From the NCBI GenBank assembly GCA_900404475.1, contig OUQQ01000012.1:8589-72588 (forward strand): a DNA stretch of 64,000 nucleotides. The letters are read 5' to 3'. Below, piece after piece: positions 14,279 through 25,795 of the stretch. The stretch comes from Spongospora subterranea. Its lineage: Eukaryota > Endomyxa > Phytomyxea > Plasmodiophorida > Plasmodiophoridae. The notes beneath the pieces are model-generated. The model had not been told where the DNA came from. It ran no database searches and worked only from the letters and a program-made list of their open reading frames with translations. Made by a program: the position numbers and the translations under genes. The stretch's first letter is position 1. Each line of letters opens with the position of its first letter.

Positions 14279-14422
14279 ATGTTTTTCTCCGATAGATCGC
14301 GGCCAGATGTCAACAAGCTGAAGCAAGACCTCAAGTACAAAGCGCTTACGATCGCTGCATTTATCGCCTTTATTCGGTCAGTTCCGTTTGTGTTCCGCCA
14401 AGTCGCGAGCCGTCTGGACTAG
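14279..14422 (+). CDS. TOM5: TOM5-like small mitochondrial outer-membrane protein, 47 residues
   Basis: An uninterrupted 47-codon frame, ATG at 14279 to TAG at 14422. The first half is hydrophilic and Lys/Asp-rich. The second half is one hydrophobic segment containing ALTIAAFIAFIRSVPFVFRQ and ending in a short basic tail. TOM5 subunits of the mitochondrial import pore are 45-51 residues with this layout: charged N-terminus, one tail-anchor helix with a conserved Pro after an aromatic or aliphatic run, and a basic end. The fit in length, topology and the R/S-x-x-P-F pattern is good, but short proteins match easily by chance. It could instead be another tail-anchored microprotein. Confidence 0.5.
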   Translation: MFFSDRSRPDVNKLKQDLKYKALTIAAFIAFIRSVPFVFRQVASRLD

Positions 14423-14571
14423 TCTTGTAAATCATCGTGTGTCTATATATGCCCCCCAATCTAATCGTGCCTAGACCTTATCTGAGAAGATCATCGTCAA
14501 GGGCCGTTCGTCGTCTCACGTTCATCTATTACAAAAACTATCATGCTGTATTGTGTTGAGTTTGGGTATAT

Positions 14572-15897
14572 CTAAGCCATGAGGCACACCACTAATAGCG
14601 AGACCAGATGAAGAGCCAGGGACCCGTAGAGTAGTTGTGAATTGGTGCCGCTGTTCTTGGATTTTCCGCCTGTGGTATCTTTGTTCGGGCTGGCAGTTTG
14701 TTGAACTCCATTGATACTAGGGACAAACTGTGTTGGCAGATCCGCCAAGCCTACCAGCGCCACTTCCTGTACCATTACGTGAGATGGACTGGAAGAGCAC
14801 AGAATGCCTTGATTCTCTGCGATCAGAATTTGATCAAACTTTATAGTAGGTGCCAATCCGGAAATTGGAAATGTCATCGGCTGAAAAGTTGACGAAGCCT
14901 TGATCGTGATCAAGCTCGAAAATACATCTTTATCCTGTCGTAATCGCATTGATTCGCAACAATGGCACAATTTTTGTGATGTTCTTACCTGTCCGACATC
15001 GTGCAAACGCAGCTGTACAGTAATGTCGCTTGTCGTTTGCAGTGTTAGACGAACTCCTGTAACAGACTTCATCAAATACCTAATGTCAAACCTTCAATAC
15101 GAATTATGCAACAATCATTTTGATGGTACTTTTTAGCCACATTATAGAAGGTTAACCCAATGTACTCGCACGGTGTCCAATCCTGTAAATTTAACGTCAG
15201 AAAACATGTTCTGCCTGCAATATGACCTTACTATGTGATCCGCCTCAAATGTGTAAGTTCTTTTCCCCCAAGGAAATTCTTTGAATCCATCAAGCATAGT
15301 TCCTTTGGAATACGCCAAAACTACACCCTCACCAGGATTAGCGACTGCTACATTGTTTGCTGCTGCCTCGTTCCCAACGCGAATCGTCAGCGTCAACCTG
15401 ACGTTTGCGAATACGGCTCCTGGCGCTGATATAGCTTTTGGGTCACATTGGTCAATCCCATTAAGGTTGCTCATCCTCTGAAGACTTAATGTATCGAACC
15501 TGACAGCAGACGCCAGAGATATCGTCGTGGTACCGTCAACTCCGTTTGTCGGATTGAAAATCACTAAATTCGTAGCGGCTGCTGGTGTATTTCCTGCCAT
15601 TAATGCGACACCCATTGAAATTCCATTCGAGATCAGAACTTCTTGAGGAGAAGCAGCTTGATAGGTATAGCTCAACGTCAAAACAACGTTTGGGTTGTTA
15701 TCGGCAAGGTTGGCCGGTACGCTGGGGCTGAAAGAAAAGTTTGTCGTCACGCAAGGGCTGAAAACCAGACCGGAGATGACGACCGTTCCTGACGATGATT
15801 TGCCATCTGCCGATTTCGTGAACTGTCCCGAACTTGTCGGTTGACTGTACGCGCAGCCTATCAACACCAACAAGAATCCGAGCGTTTGAAGCGACAT
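14572..15897 (-). CDS. Secreted or surface protein with C-terminal hydrophobic anchor, unknown family
   Basis: I do not recognise the family. The chosen start (ATG at 15897) gives a clear signal peptide (MSLQTLGFLLVLIGCAYSQ). The in-frame Met further upstream at 16149 would bury it. Four exons are inferred. A 49-nt intron begins gtaagg near 15232. A second removes the stop-containing stretch at about 15072-15126. A third begins gtaaga at about 14990 and ends cgacag. The joined product has an ectodomain rich in Ser, Thr, Asn, Val and Ala with regular beta-like alternation, few cysteines and a DKDTTGGKSKNSG-type spacer. It ends with a hydrophobic stretch (LLYGSLALHLVSLLVVCLMA), as in GPI-anchor signals or a tail transmembrane helix. 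Length is about 380 residues. It is probably displayed at the cell surface. Function is unknown. Confidence 0.6.
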
Positions 15898-17017
15898 CAC
15901 TTCAGAGAAATGGCAATCAGCTACTGCCCCTCCCTTCGTTGTGTCAACAACCAACGGCACGCGCCTTGTTATTTCGCCAACGCGAGACACTAAATGAATA
16001 AAGCGAATAATGAATTGGGGATGAAGTGATCCCCTCCCCCTGTTACCCCATATTGAATATATGTTACAATAGGGAGTACATATATCTGTTGGGATTAGGG
16101 AATAGTGACATAGTTGGAGAGTCGCTGCGATACCAGTTAATGTCACCACAGATCGCCGTCACTCTGTTGTGTCCCAGATATTATCGTCATTCGAATATTG
16201 CTATTGCTCCAGACTGCACCTATCTACCTATCTTCATTCTTTCTACAGCGTTTCATTGATAAGAACGATTCACCGGTAAACTAACTGTCGTTGTTGTTTT
16301 GACTGCACCTTGGGACGAATTTTGTGTGAGAGCTATTCCAGCTTGTCCCAGATTATCCACGCAACGTTTTCGCAATGACTCTGCCTTCTCTGAATCCGAT
16401 GACCATATTCCAGGATTTCTAGGCAAAATCAGCCCGTACCTTGTAATTGGCAGTTGGGAACGTTTGTGGTTGTTCCCATGACAATCCCTTTGTTCAATAT
16501 TCACTCGTATGCGCGTTGAAAGTTTTGACATTTACGCGTTGCACAAACGTGTATGATAGTAGCCTTGAAACAGCGGTCCCGTGCTGTGACAAAGGAACTG
16601 CCTCGTATCATTGCTTGCCTTGTCGTTTTCTGATGCATTCCATAGTCTTTTTGCCCCTTGCACAAGTTATGTACAGTAGAAGTATTATTCAAAATGCAAT
16701 CAAGAGGTCATCCATGACATAAACCCGAACTGTAGGTGACAAAGCCCAAAGCTTTACGCGGCACAATCACTACTATAGTTGCAAATATTCGAATAAATAA
16801 GATTTTGACAATATTATATTAGAATTACTGAACGCTGGATTAAAGGACATTAAACTTAAAAATAATCCTCATGCTGATTCTGAAAAGATTGAGGGAGTAT
16901 CATGAAGCAGACGTGATACTGCTTGGATAGTGGTTCCAACAGCCGATTTCAACAATACTGGGGACCAGGACACTGCAATGTTTGTAATAGACATCTGCAA
17001 GTAAAATGTTCAGTATT
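15898..17017. other. Spacer with no supported gene
   Basis: Contains the upstream region of the secreted-protein gene (its promoter, on the minus strand) and the 3' end of the F-BAR/RhoGAP gene. Short open frames at 16253-16531 (minus) and 16447-16722 (plus) show no family resemblance. Confidence 0.4.
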
Positions 17018-20000
17018 TCAGTCGGCGACTATTGATGGATCATGGATTACCGCAGTGGCCTGAGAGGTTGGACATTGAGACATATCCGACAAAAAGAGAA
17101 GAATAAGCTTGAGAGTGTTGCGATTAACAGCTGGGAGCTTCGCAAGCCACTGACGAGCTTTCGAAACTCTTTGATCAGATGACGCGTTCTTATAAATGCT
17201 TAACAGTTCCGAAGCACGAGTAGATGGGATTAACGACGGATGCAATTGCATTATGTAAAGTTTGAGGACCGAAGCGACGCTGGCGGTGGATTGTGTGACC
17301 AGAGCAAGGTTTTGATCACGGCTGAACTCGTTAACCAGGGCTTGTACTTCCTCAGGCGGAGCCGAGTTTCGGAAAATATTGGCTGAGAGTTCCTGTTGCT
17401 TGATGCTTAAAAACGCAATGCATGTAGTAACAACCTTGGCGACGCCGTTTTGTAAAGAAGCCGAGTTGAGGCTGCCTCCAAACAAATCATCATGGCTTGC
17501 GCAACGTTCTTCATCGATGATGTTGGCGGGGGAAGACTCCAAGTTCTGGTTGACGTAGCCCTCCTCGTCCTCGCTACAGTAACTGACTGATTTGCTGGAA
17601 TTCATTGCACTGTTGACTTGACCATCGGCCCACCTCCTAGTGGCAAGGTCCATGGCGCGTTGAATCAAAAAAGTGGGTGGAGGTGTCCCTGCACAGTTGT
17701 CCGTAATGAACTTTTGTAGGCCGGACGATAAATCAAGGTTGCTGCATTTGACGTGCAGTGCTTGAGCCAGCTCGGCAATTTGCCCAAACTTTTCATGTCG
17801 ATGGTTCATTAGAGTTGGGACGCACCATTGCAAAGCTGCCACCCTGTGAACCTCGATTTCTTGTAGCCCGCGCAATGTAGTTTGCACAGTGACTTCACGT
17901 TCATGTATTGCCGATGACAGTTCCTGAACCGACGTTTCCAATGAACATTTAGACGAGTTCATACCCTGTTCAGCTTTCTGCAGAGTTTTTGATGCATCTC
18001 GAGAGAAGAACTTTGTCAGGCTCAACATGGACATAGTTTGTCCAGGATTCGGACCGGATGATTGCCCGCGAGCAGTCTAATATAAATGTCAAATTTCAGG
18101 TAAATATTTCATTGCTGTTGAACTTACCTGAAGCTTATCCAGGTATTTTCTTTGTGCCTCGACAGCTTGTCCATGATTATGTGTGGCCAAGGTAACGCGG
18201 CGATGACCAGCGGCGAAGTTTTTGCGAATCTTGCGAGCCTCGGCTTTCAACGTATGCCTCTGCTTGGAGACACTGGTGAGGATTTCACGATAGCTGGAGG
18301 CATGGTCCTCTATAGCTTGGCAAACACCCATGACACTGACAAAACAACTTAACATCTAACCAACATCAACAAATTGTGTTTTACAGATGCTGGCATTGTA
18401 TCAAGGCGTTCTGAACTGACGGCAGTTCCGTGCTCGATGGATTGACTTTGACCTTAGATAACGTCCTAGAATATTCGATGGGATCCGCCCAATTCTCCAA
18501 TATGATGAGCATTGATTTCATTTGCATTAAGCCTGCCATTGTGTGATCGTAAGCTGGACCAAACCCGTCAGCAGCAAGTTCATTGACGTAGTCCGCAACG
18601 AAATCAGACTCATCGATTTTCTCTCCAGACGAGTACGTCGCCTCGATAAATTGCCGCAAATCCTTGTTGATATCTATGGCTGAAAATGCAGCCAAGACAT
18701 CCAAATCGGATTGTTCAATGGAATTTATCAAATCATGCACAGATTGACCCAACAATCTCATGGATTTTGAACAAACATGTAAACGCGATTCCTCTGCCTG
18801 TTGTAATTGGCTCAGAAACTGACAGTGCATAATTGCTTGGGTTTCTTGTGTCGCCTATTGAGGTTGATCAAGAGAGGAAAACATGCATCTGGTCAGAACT
18901 TACTTGCACAGAGTGTTGAGCATTGCGGAATGTTAGATCCGCTTGGCGAAAACTTTTTTCATCCCTCTCGACTTTTGACAGAATATTGTCTAGTTGAGCT
19001 TGGTTTGAACCACTTGCGTTTTCGTAAGAAGAATTAATCAGCAGTGTCGACTTGTTAAACTCGGTTTCTAGTCGATCACGTGTTTCTTTGCATCTTTGTT
19101 CATGCTATAATCTAAGATGAGTGATATCGATAAAAAAGAGGTGGACGATGATATTACAGCCAGAACGGTGTGAAGTTCTCTTGTTCCACGACTACGGACC
19201 TCTGTAATGCAGCGATGAAGTCGCTTGATCGCTTGCTATAACCAGAAAGTGAGACTGAAGCAATTTCCAATTGTTGTTTTTTTAGTCCTACCTTCTCATC
19301 GCGTAACAATAACACCGAATCATTAAGAGAGTTTGAGCATTTTTGAAAGCTTGCTGATTGAAACTGTTTTGGAATTAGCATTAGCAATGCTATTACAAAG
19401 CACATCATTAACCTGAGTTGATTTGATAAGGGAATTCAGTGCACGATTCTGACCATCGCCAATATGATTCGCGTTTCCAGGCATAGACTGAACGGTTTTT
19501 GCAGCTTTAGTCAATGACTCAGATTGTTGCTGAAAAATCTGCAGCCAGAGCATAATTAACGAATATAAACTTGATACAGTCTGCTTGCTGGTAATCGCCT
19601 GAAAATATTCAGGAAGATGGACATGCGGATGATAGCTGTGAAGTTACATGATCAAGAGCGATATCAAATCCATTTCCAGACGAGAAATCGACTGGATAGG
19701 ATCGATATCTTGAAGGATCGAAAAAGTAGCTGTCAAATTTTGAGCACAACCCAGGCTGTAAACTGTTCATTGAAGCGGATAAAGTATATTCCGCATCTGT
19801 TGCAAAAGCTGTGTCACTCAGACTTCTAAGCGTGCTGAGATCTTTGTCTACGTCAATGCGACCCACAACTTCAGCAAGTGTCCGGATATTGCCGACCTAA
19901 AATCTCTAATGAAAAAATTGAATTGACTTGTTACGAACGTATTACTTCGGATTCTGCATGGTTTTGCTTGTTGGCGCAGATAACCGATAACGCACTCTTG

Positions 20001-21791
20001 ATGATATTGAGTCGTTTTTCATTTAGGATGTAAACGCGTTGAATGATCTGAAAACGAGACAAAATGATATATCAACTGAGGCGATCCATGAAGAGCATAC
20101 CTCTGGCAATCGTTTCAAATATTCACAATACATTCTTTTAAACATAACAGTCGCTTCAACTTTCGAACACACATTATCTTGTTCGCGATTTATATGATTG
20201 CTTTCTTGACGTTGTACCAGAAGCGATGGCCTACGTAAAAGAACTGCGCTGAACCTTCGCTCTCGAGTGAGAGGAGGATCATGGTTTGGAATGGCTGTTG
20301 TACTGGCTCGGCGCCCCCTCGAAGGTATGTCCACGCTATCGTTATCTTCCCCGGTAGACCTGCTTGATTCGGCGAACTAAAACAAATAATGAAAAAAACA
20401 TATTGAACTAATGACCATATAAGAGTACTTTGATTTCCCGATTGTGAAACTTTTCCATATCGGTCATAGCTTTGCTACATTCCAATTCTAAGAAAGCGGC
20501 TTCCTCGAATAAAGAGCGGATTTCAATTTCTATTGACGGAATTGCTGTGGCAACCGGTAGCATTGCATCCTAGAAGAATGTCAAGCTGCGAATTCATACT
20601 GAGGTACTCAGCCCTACTTCTCGAAGTTTAAGCAATATGTCCTTATCTTGTTCTACTTTGCTGAGGAGCTGTCCGCGAAGCAATAGCCTAAACGTCGATT
20701 AGGGATTAGCAAGTAAGACGGCTGGATGAAAGCGTCAGACCACGGAGCGTCAAGAGTCATGCCTGATTTAACAATGCTCATGCTGCTGGATTCTTCAGCT
20801 AATACAGCCATCGCAGACACCACTTTTTCCTGTGCTTCGTGAGCATGTTTGATGAATCTTCAAGAAAAGCAACATCAGAAACGTGTTGCATTGTGTAATA
20901 AATGATGGTGCATACTTTGTGAGGTCTTTGCAAGTGATATCAACTTTTGCGGATTCCAACCGAATTCGAGCTATTTTTTCAGAGAGTGCGGGCTGAAGGA
21001 CATTCTTGAATCGCGAAACCCCATCTGGTATGCAGTCTTTGGATTGAGATCCCTCCGCAGGAATGTTTTGAATGATCCGCGAAGTCTGAGACTTATCATC
21101 GAATGCCTGGGATTTATCATCGAACAGAGGATGTTGGTTAACGCTCAAGCTGTAGGCGATTGAACTGTCAACTGCACCAACGACAGAGCTAGATCTACTT
21201 TCTACTTCGCCTTCAACTATTTGAGAGTCAATTTCGTCCTTTTTCACCTAACCACCCAAGATTTGAGACTGATAAAAATTGAGAAACAGGACTTCGGAGT
21301 CACCTTTTTGTTTTCACTGGGGTCCAAAGTTAGAGACCGCTTCGTCGATGGGATTTGGTTTTGGACTTTCGTGCTAGGTAGGAACGCTTTGTACAATCGA
21401 CTGAAAGAAGAAGGGGTTCCCTCCTTGTTGTCATAAGCACTGGGCTGAACAGGAGAAGTATTTTCGTCGTATGCATCGGTTTCCATATCCGTCAGGCTTG
21501 ACCGAGCGGCTTTGATCAAATGCGTATCCAAACCAAGTTGTTCAGCTGAACTCAAAGCAGCGCGAAGTGAAACAGGATCATGGGCTAGAACTGCAAGCCT
21601 GATTTCGCGAGAAACTTTCATGCTACGGACGAATGGTTGCACGCTAAGAAAAGCAGACGGGCTCAGGCGATGGGGGAAACTTACGATTCGACATTCAGAC
21701 GACGTGTCTTAGGGCTTACGACTACCGGTGACAACGAATCCGGAGCTTCGCCTTGGTATTTATGAGTTATATCAGCAAACAATCGGGCCAT
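17018..21791 (-). CDS. Triple F-BAR plus RhoGAP protein, about 1,330 residues
   Basis: I join 16 exons, with every junction phase consistent (21791-21685, 21643-21304, 21247-20916 and so on to 18076-17018), starting at MARLFADITHKY. After a disordered N-terminus of about 230 residues, three helical segments follow. Each ends like an F-BAR module, with (I)DVDKDL or similar before a loop: GRIDVDKDLSTL (near residue 510), SAIDINKDLRQFIEATYSSG (near 820) and DLSSGLQKFITDNCAG (near 1100). The third starts with ILENWADPIEYSRTLSKV, the F-BAR helix-1 pattern. The C-terminus (about 1177-1320) is a RhoGAP domain with the arginine finger in ANIFRNS, lysine in VLKLYIMQL and asparagine in PAVNRNTLK. It should bind curved membrane and switch off a Rho/Rac/Cdc42 GTPase. 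One exon (19598-19578) is only 21 nt. Known F-BAR RhoGAPs have one F-BAR. The second F-BAR is the least typical. The junction near 19190 is uncertain. Confidence 0.75.
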
Positions 21792-22393
21792 GTCAATGGA
21801 ATGAGCCGAATGGTGAACGTGTGAAGTCCCTGTGACGACGGGTGACGCATTGCAATCAGTTTTCAGCCATGCTGATCATGATGCACGTCTGAGGACGGGC
21901 AGTACCTGATATTCTCTGGATGCAGCTCAGAGGTCGTCGCCGTCCGCCACAGGTTTCTTTGTCAGACGAAGTGGCCAATCTTTTTCAATGTGTATCCCAA
22001 CTACAAATGAGGATTAGTCAAAAATTGAGTTTTTCTGAGGAATCAGAAACATAGGTTTGTTGGGTGAGAGAGAATGGCGTATGACTGGGAAGTCGTAACC
22101 CCCATTTGATTATTGCCAAGTGGTTTATGATTCAACAGGTCAATAGGTCCAGCGACTCAGACGGAGCAACCCCCATCACAAGTCGCCAGATATATTCATT
22201 GGACAGTGCCCATTACCAAAACGCCACACGGTTGGTCGAAATTCCATAAATCAGCTAGCCCAGCGCGCGACGCTGAGCTTCGCGCCTACTTAATTGAATT
22301 GAATTTACCTTCTTTAAATAAACATGCGTGATTGGTCGATTTATAAGACATATTCTATATAACATCCAATTTTTCCAAGAGGGAACAAAATCA
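21792..22393. other. Spacer between two minus-strand genes
   Basis: Holds the promoter of the F-BAR/RhoGAP gene and the 3' end of the neighbouring membrane-protein gene. In the F-BAR frame there is a TGA about 25 codons before the chosen start. No other feature is visible. Confidence 0.4.
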
Positions 22394-23677
22394 TTAGGTG
22401 GGCTGATTGGCCAACATTGTGTGACCATCGCTACTTGGCGCAACGGGAGTGACCATGATCGGAGCATCTTGCAACGATTGTGAGTCGAGTCGCAATCGTT
22501 TCCGCAGTCCATCTTCAACCCCAGCTGGCGACAACTGCGCCATATCTTGCAAATATCCAGGAACCCTGGGCTCGGCCTGCGAGTATGCCAGCGCCAACGA
22601 CAGTTCGGCATCGGACCTGATTGACGCAACTGACGGAGACGCTGCCGAGACACTTCTTGTTGTGAAGTCTGATGAGGAAGCAACGTCTGGATTGATCCAC
22701 GGTCTCTCGTAGAATATGTTCGCCTTTGAGGCAATGGGAATATGTTGATGAGCCACTTCCTCATCATACTCGGCGTAGATGTTTTCTGGTGGCGCCGGTT
22801 TCACTACAGACGATTCTTTAGCAGCTTCAAGATCATGGACGCTCTCATCGTACTCGCTAGGAGCAGGAATACGTCGTAATGTGGCCTGGTGGTTCTTGTC
22901 AGTCTCTTCCGCCAGAAGCTGTTGCCGCTCGATCTTGTACTTGAAGCACAAACCGCTAATCAGCCCGAACAAAATCGCCATCAATACTCCTGCGGCTAAG
23001 AGCGTCGTATTCAGATTCCAGCCGAAGATAAACTGGAACGGCGCCTTGCAAACTACGGCCTGGCAATCCTCAGGACATGTTTGATCAGATTCGCCATGTG
23101 AACATAATCCATCACCACACGCTCCCGCGCATTTCAATTCCGACGATGATCGAAGGCAATCGATTGGGCACGTGGCACACGTCTCGCCGCTGTTGCAAGC
23201 TCCATCGCCACATGTCGCTGGACACGATGACTCTGAACATTCTGGAGCGAACAATGTCACGTCGGGCTGTAGGAGATCGATCCCAATGCAATGCCCGTAA
23301 AGTGGCCCGTTGAACACAATTTTGAAGGATGAGCCAGAATAGACAGCGCCATTTCCACTCAATCCAAACGGTTGATGGGCCCGTAATGACCATGTACCGA
23401 TATTGGCTCCACTTGAATCAATATCGACGTTCGTCTCGGATTTCAGCTCCAAGGCACCGTTCTCGGGATTTTTCAGCCTGAGTTTCAGGAGAAACCCGCT
23501 GGCGGCGCGGGCGTCATTGTTCGTGATGTAGAGGCGGACACTCCAGACGTAATCTTCCTGATTGGTGATCGCCAGCTTGATATCGCCTGGCCATTCATTT
23601 CCTGTCGTTGTGGCCGATTCCGAGACCAACGGCGACATGAGAACGACGAACAGCGCGAGAAACTCGCTTCTCCTCAT
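22394..23677 (-). CDS. Single-pass receptor-like protein with two CGDGxC cysteine repeats and tyrosine-bearing tail
   Basis: Intronless frame of 427 codons. I start at the ATG at 23677, because it gives a signal peptide (MRRSEFLALFVVLMSPLVSE). In-frame Met codons further upstream lengthen the N-terminus past the signal. The ectodomain first has about 120 residues of beta-rich sequence with conserved-looking Trp and Asn-Asn (YVWSVRLYITNNDARAASGF), reminiscent of a carbohydrate-binding (CBM2-like) fold. Two repeats follow, CGDGACNSGETCATCPIDC and CGDGLCSHGESDQTCPEDC. One transmembrane helix (TLLAAGVLMAILFGLISGLC) leads into a tail of about 180 residues with the acidic tyrosine motifs PSEYDESV and NIYAEYDEEV. 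Those motifs look like phospho-tyrosine or sorting sites. The family is unknown. A role in adhesion or surface sensing is inference. Confidence 0.75.
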   Translation of the reverse strand: MRRSEFLALFVVLMSPLVSESATTTGNEWPGDIKLAITNQEDYVWSVRLYITNNDARAASGFLLKLRLKNPENGALELKSETNVDIDSSGANIGTWSLRAHQPFGLSGNGAVYSGSSFKIVFNGPLYGHCIGIDLLQPDVTLFAPECSESSCPATCGDGACNSGETCATCPIDCLRSSSELKCAGACGDGLCSHGESDQTCPEDCQAVVCKAPFQFIFGWNLNTTLLAAGVLMAILFGLISGLCFKYKIERQQLLAEETDKNHQATLRRIPAPSEYDESVHDLEAAKESSVVKPAPPENIYAEYDEEVAHQHIPIASKANIFYERPWINPDVASSSDFTTRSVSAASPSVASIRSDAELSLALAYSQAEPRVPGYLQDMAQLSPAGVEDGLRKRLRLDSQSLQDAPIMVTPVAPSSDGHTMLANQPT

Positions 23678-24250
23678 GAGGCGACCAAACGCTGAACGGC
23701 AACCCGCCGTCAATCGTGAAAACGGACTTCTTTGATTGGAATATATGATATTTTCAGTCATTGGAATTGATGGGAATCTGTTCATGGGCATCGCCCGCCT
23801 GACAGTGGTAAATATCAACAAGACTTTACAGAGTGACTTAAGATGAGGTTGCGCCCTAATCTATAAAAGCCCAACGAAAGGACAATACAGAATTGTCTAG
23901 AATTGCACAACATCAGGTTCGCCCATTGTCTTGATCTCAGATATAACTTTGACGACAATCAGCGAGATGGCACGCGATTTTTCTTCCGAGACCAGCCAAC
24001 ATAAATATCGATAAAACAGTCGGGAAGCATCTTATTGCAACACAGGCAATCATGTTATGGATTCAATAGCAGCAAATATCGAATAATGTACGGCGAAAAT
24101 AAACATGTCAGCGATCGATATCTCCATCACAATATCGAAATGTTTATCCCGGTTATGATACAAATCAACCGTCATTGAAAATGGGCTAAGAACCATGATA
24201 AACGTAAGTGTATTAAAACAATGGAGATTTTTTTCCAATCATGTTGACGA
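23678..24250. other. Spacer
   Basis: Upstream sequence of the receptor-like gene and 3' flank of the ketoacyl reductase gene. AT-rich, with no supported coding region. Confidence 0.4.
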
Positions 24251-25377
24251 TTAAGTGGATTTCTGCGCCTTGGCAGCGCGGGCCAACAATTTACTTCGCG
24301 CATTGAGCATGAACTTCCTGGTACTACTGGCTAGATATGTCTCAGGGATCAAGCTGGCAATCCAGGCGGATACAGCATGGGTAAACGAAGGTATGATGGA
24401 GACGTAACCGAATGCAACCTTATTCAACGTATCGTCAGCAACCTGTTCAGCCGACAGCACTAACGTGCTCGTTTTACGGAAACCGCTCATTGTCGTTTTC
24501 ACATAGCTCGGAACGCTAACAAAACCCAACATGAGCAACGGCGTATACGGAGATTTGGACAAAAATTGAGAAACAGTTAACAAGAAAGAGTTTACGTCAA
24601 AACGAAGCAATTCAATTCCAGTCTGGACTAAACAATAATTAAAATCAATTGACCAGATCACCTCGACACAACATCGATATTGTAGTGGGATAGCTCCCCG
24701 GCAATGCAACGAGACCACGAGTTGATATAGCTCTTAGTTCCACTGTAAACAGAGTGCAGAGGAACAGGAACAAGAATGGAGAACGAGCTCAGACTGATGA
24801 TGGCGCCACGACAATGGCAGCTCTTCACTGTCTTGGTCAGAATCGGAACGAAAGCGGCCGTCAATAATGTTGTGAACGACACGTTGACGTTGATGATGTT
24901 CGTGATCATCTCGGTCGTCATTTGTGCCAATTCTGTCGGTACATCATCAGAAACGCCGACATTGTTGACTAGAACAGATACGTCCAGGCCATCAACAGCC
25001 TTAACAATTTCATTGACCGCGTTGGGCGAAGCAGCATCGGCAATCACAATTTTAGTCTGAACCGAGGGTGATGATTTCGCAATAGAATCCGCGACAAGTT
25101 TTAGTGTGTTAGCAGAACGGGCAATGATAACAACGTTCATGCCACGCTTGGCGAGCGATTCGGCAAACGCAGCGCCAATTCCTGACGAAGCACCAGTAAC
25201 CACTGCCCAGGTTTTGGAATGCGAGCCATATTTAGAAAAGGAGGTTGAAGGGCGGATAAAGTAGGTGAACATGAACCTGGCCAAGCGAAACACGCAGAAG
25301 GCAACCGTAATCATGCCAACCTTGGACAACACCGAGGACATGGCTAATCCGCTGGGACAGGACGAGGTAAACACCAT
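24251..25377 (-). CDS. HSD17B12: Very-long-chain 3-ketoacyl-CoA reductase, short-chain dehydrogenase, two exons
   Basis: ER membrane enzyme that reduces 3-ketoacyl-CoA with NADPH in fatty-acid elongation (HSD17B12/yeast IFA38 type). Exon 1 (25377-24662) has an N-terminal membrane helix, then the Rossmann motif VTGASSGIG, the structural NNVG and the catalytic Ser-Tyr-Lys set: Ser in LSSFS, then VYSGTKSY (Y and K four apart). The intron (about 146 nt) has its gt at 24661-24660 and acceptor ag at 24517-24516. It joins DVVS-SVPSYVKTTMSGFRK, the substrate-loop signature of this subfamily (PxxVxTxM). Exon 2 runs 24515-24251. Total about 326 residues, typical for the family. The start could also be the Met at 25341. 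The C-terminus is Lys-rich but not a strict KKXX signal. Confidence 0.9.
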
Positions 25378-25512
25378 CGCTAATCCAAGATGATCAACCC
25401 CGACAATTAATACTCACGGAGTAAAAGGGCGGTGTTGGATTGGTGGGATGCTGTAGCGCCACCTTCAGTTGCCGCCGACTGGGGATCAGTCCGTCCGTGG
25501 GAGGATGGAATG

Positions 25513-25548
25513 GTGATCACTTTTGATCACTTTTGATCACTTTGCACT
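25513..25548. repeat. Short tandem repeat of tgatcactttt
   Basis: Three consecutive copies of tgatcacttt(t) at a 10-bp period, followed by a degenerate copy (gcacttttgatga). Each unit contains the palindrome TGATCA. It lies about 140 bp upstream of the ketoacyl reductase start codon. A second small tandem, agataagggt twice plus a partial copy, sits at 25761-25784. Confidence 0.75.
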
Positions 25549-25795
25549 TTTGATGACTTCTGCGGAGGAGGCCGCGCGGTTGAGTAGACCGGTAGAGATC
25601 ATAGTGTTTAGACAAGGACGACGCCTGTAGAAAAACAATAGAAAATCGGAGACGCATTGGGAAAGAATTCCTTTCGAGCTTGTCTTCAGGGTTGAATACT
25701 GAGATAAACTCACCTGATACATTCGTTTCCAATCTATACGCAAACAGCTGAAGAACTTCCAGATAAGGGTAGATAAGGGTAGTTAGTTCAGTGGA

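Noticed and set aside
15898..16149. Upstream in-frame Met (16149) as start of the secreted protein
   Set aside because: It would place about 84 unconserved residues before a clear signal peptide.
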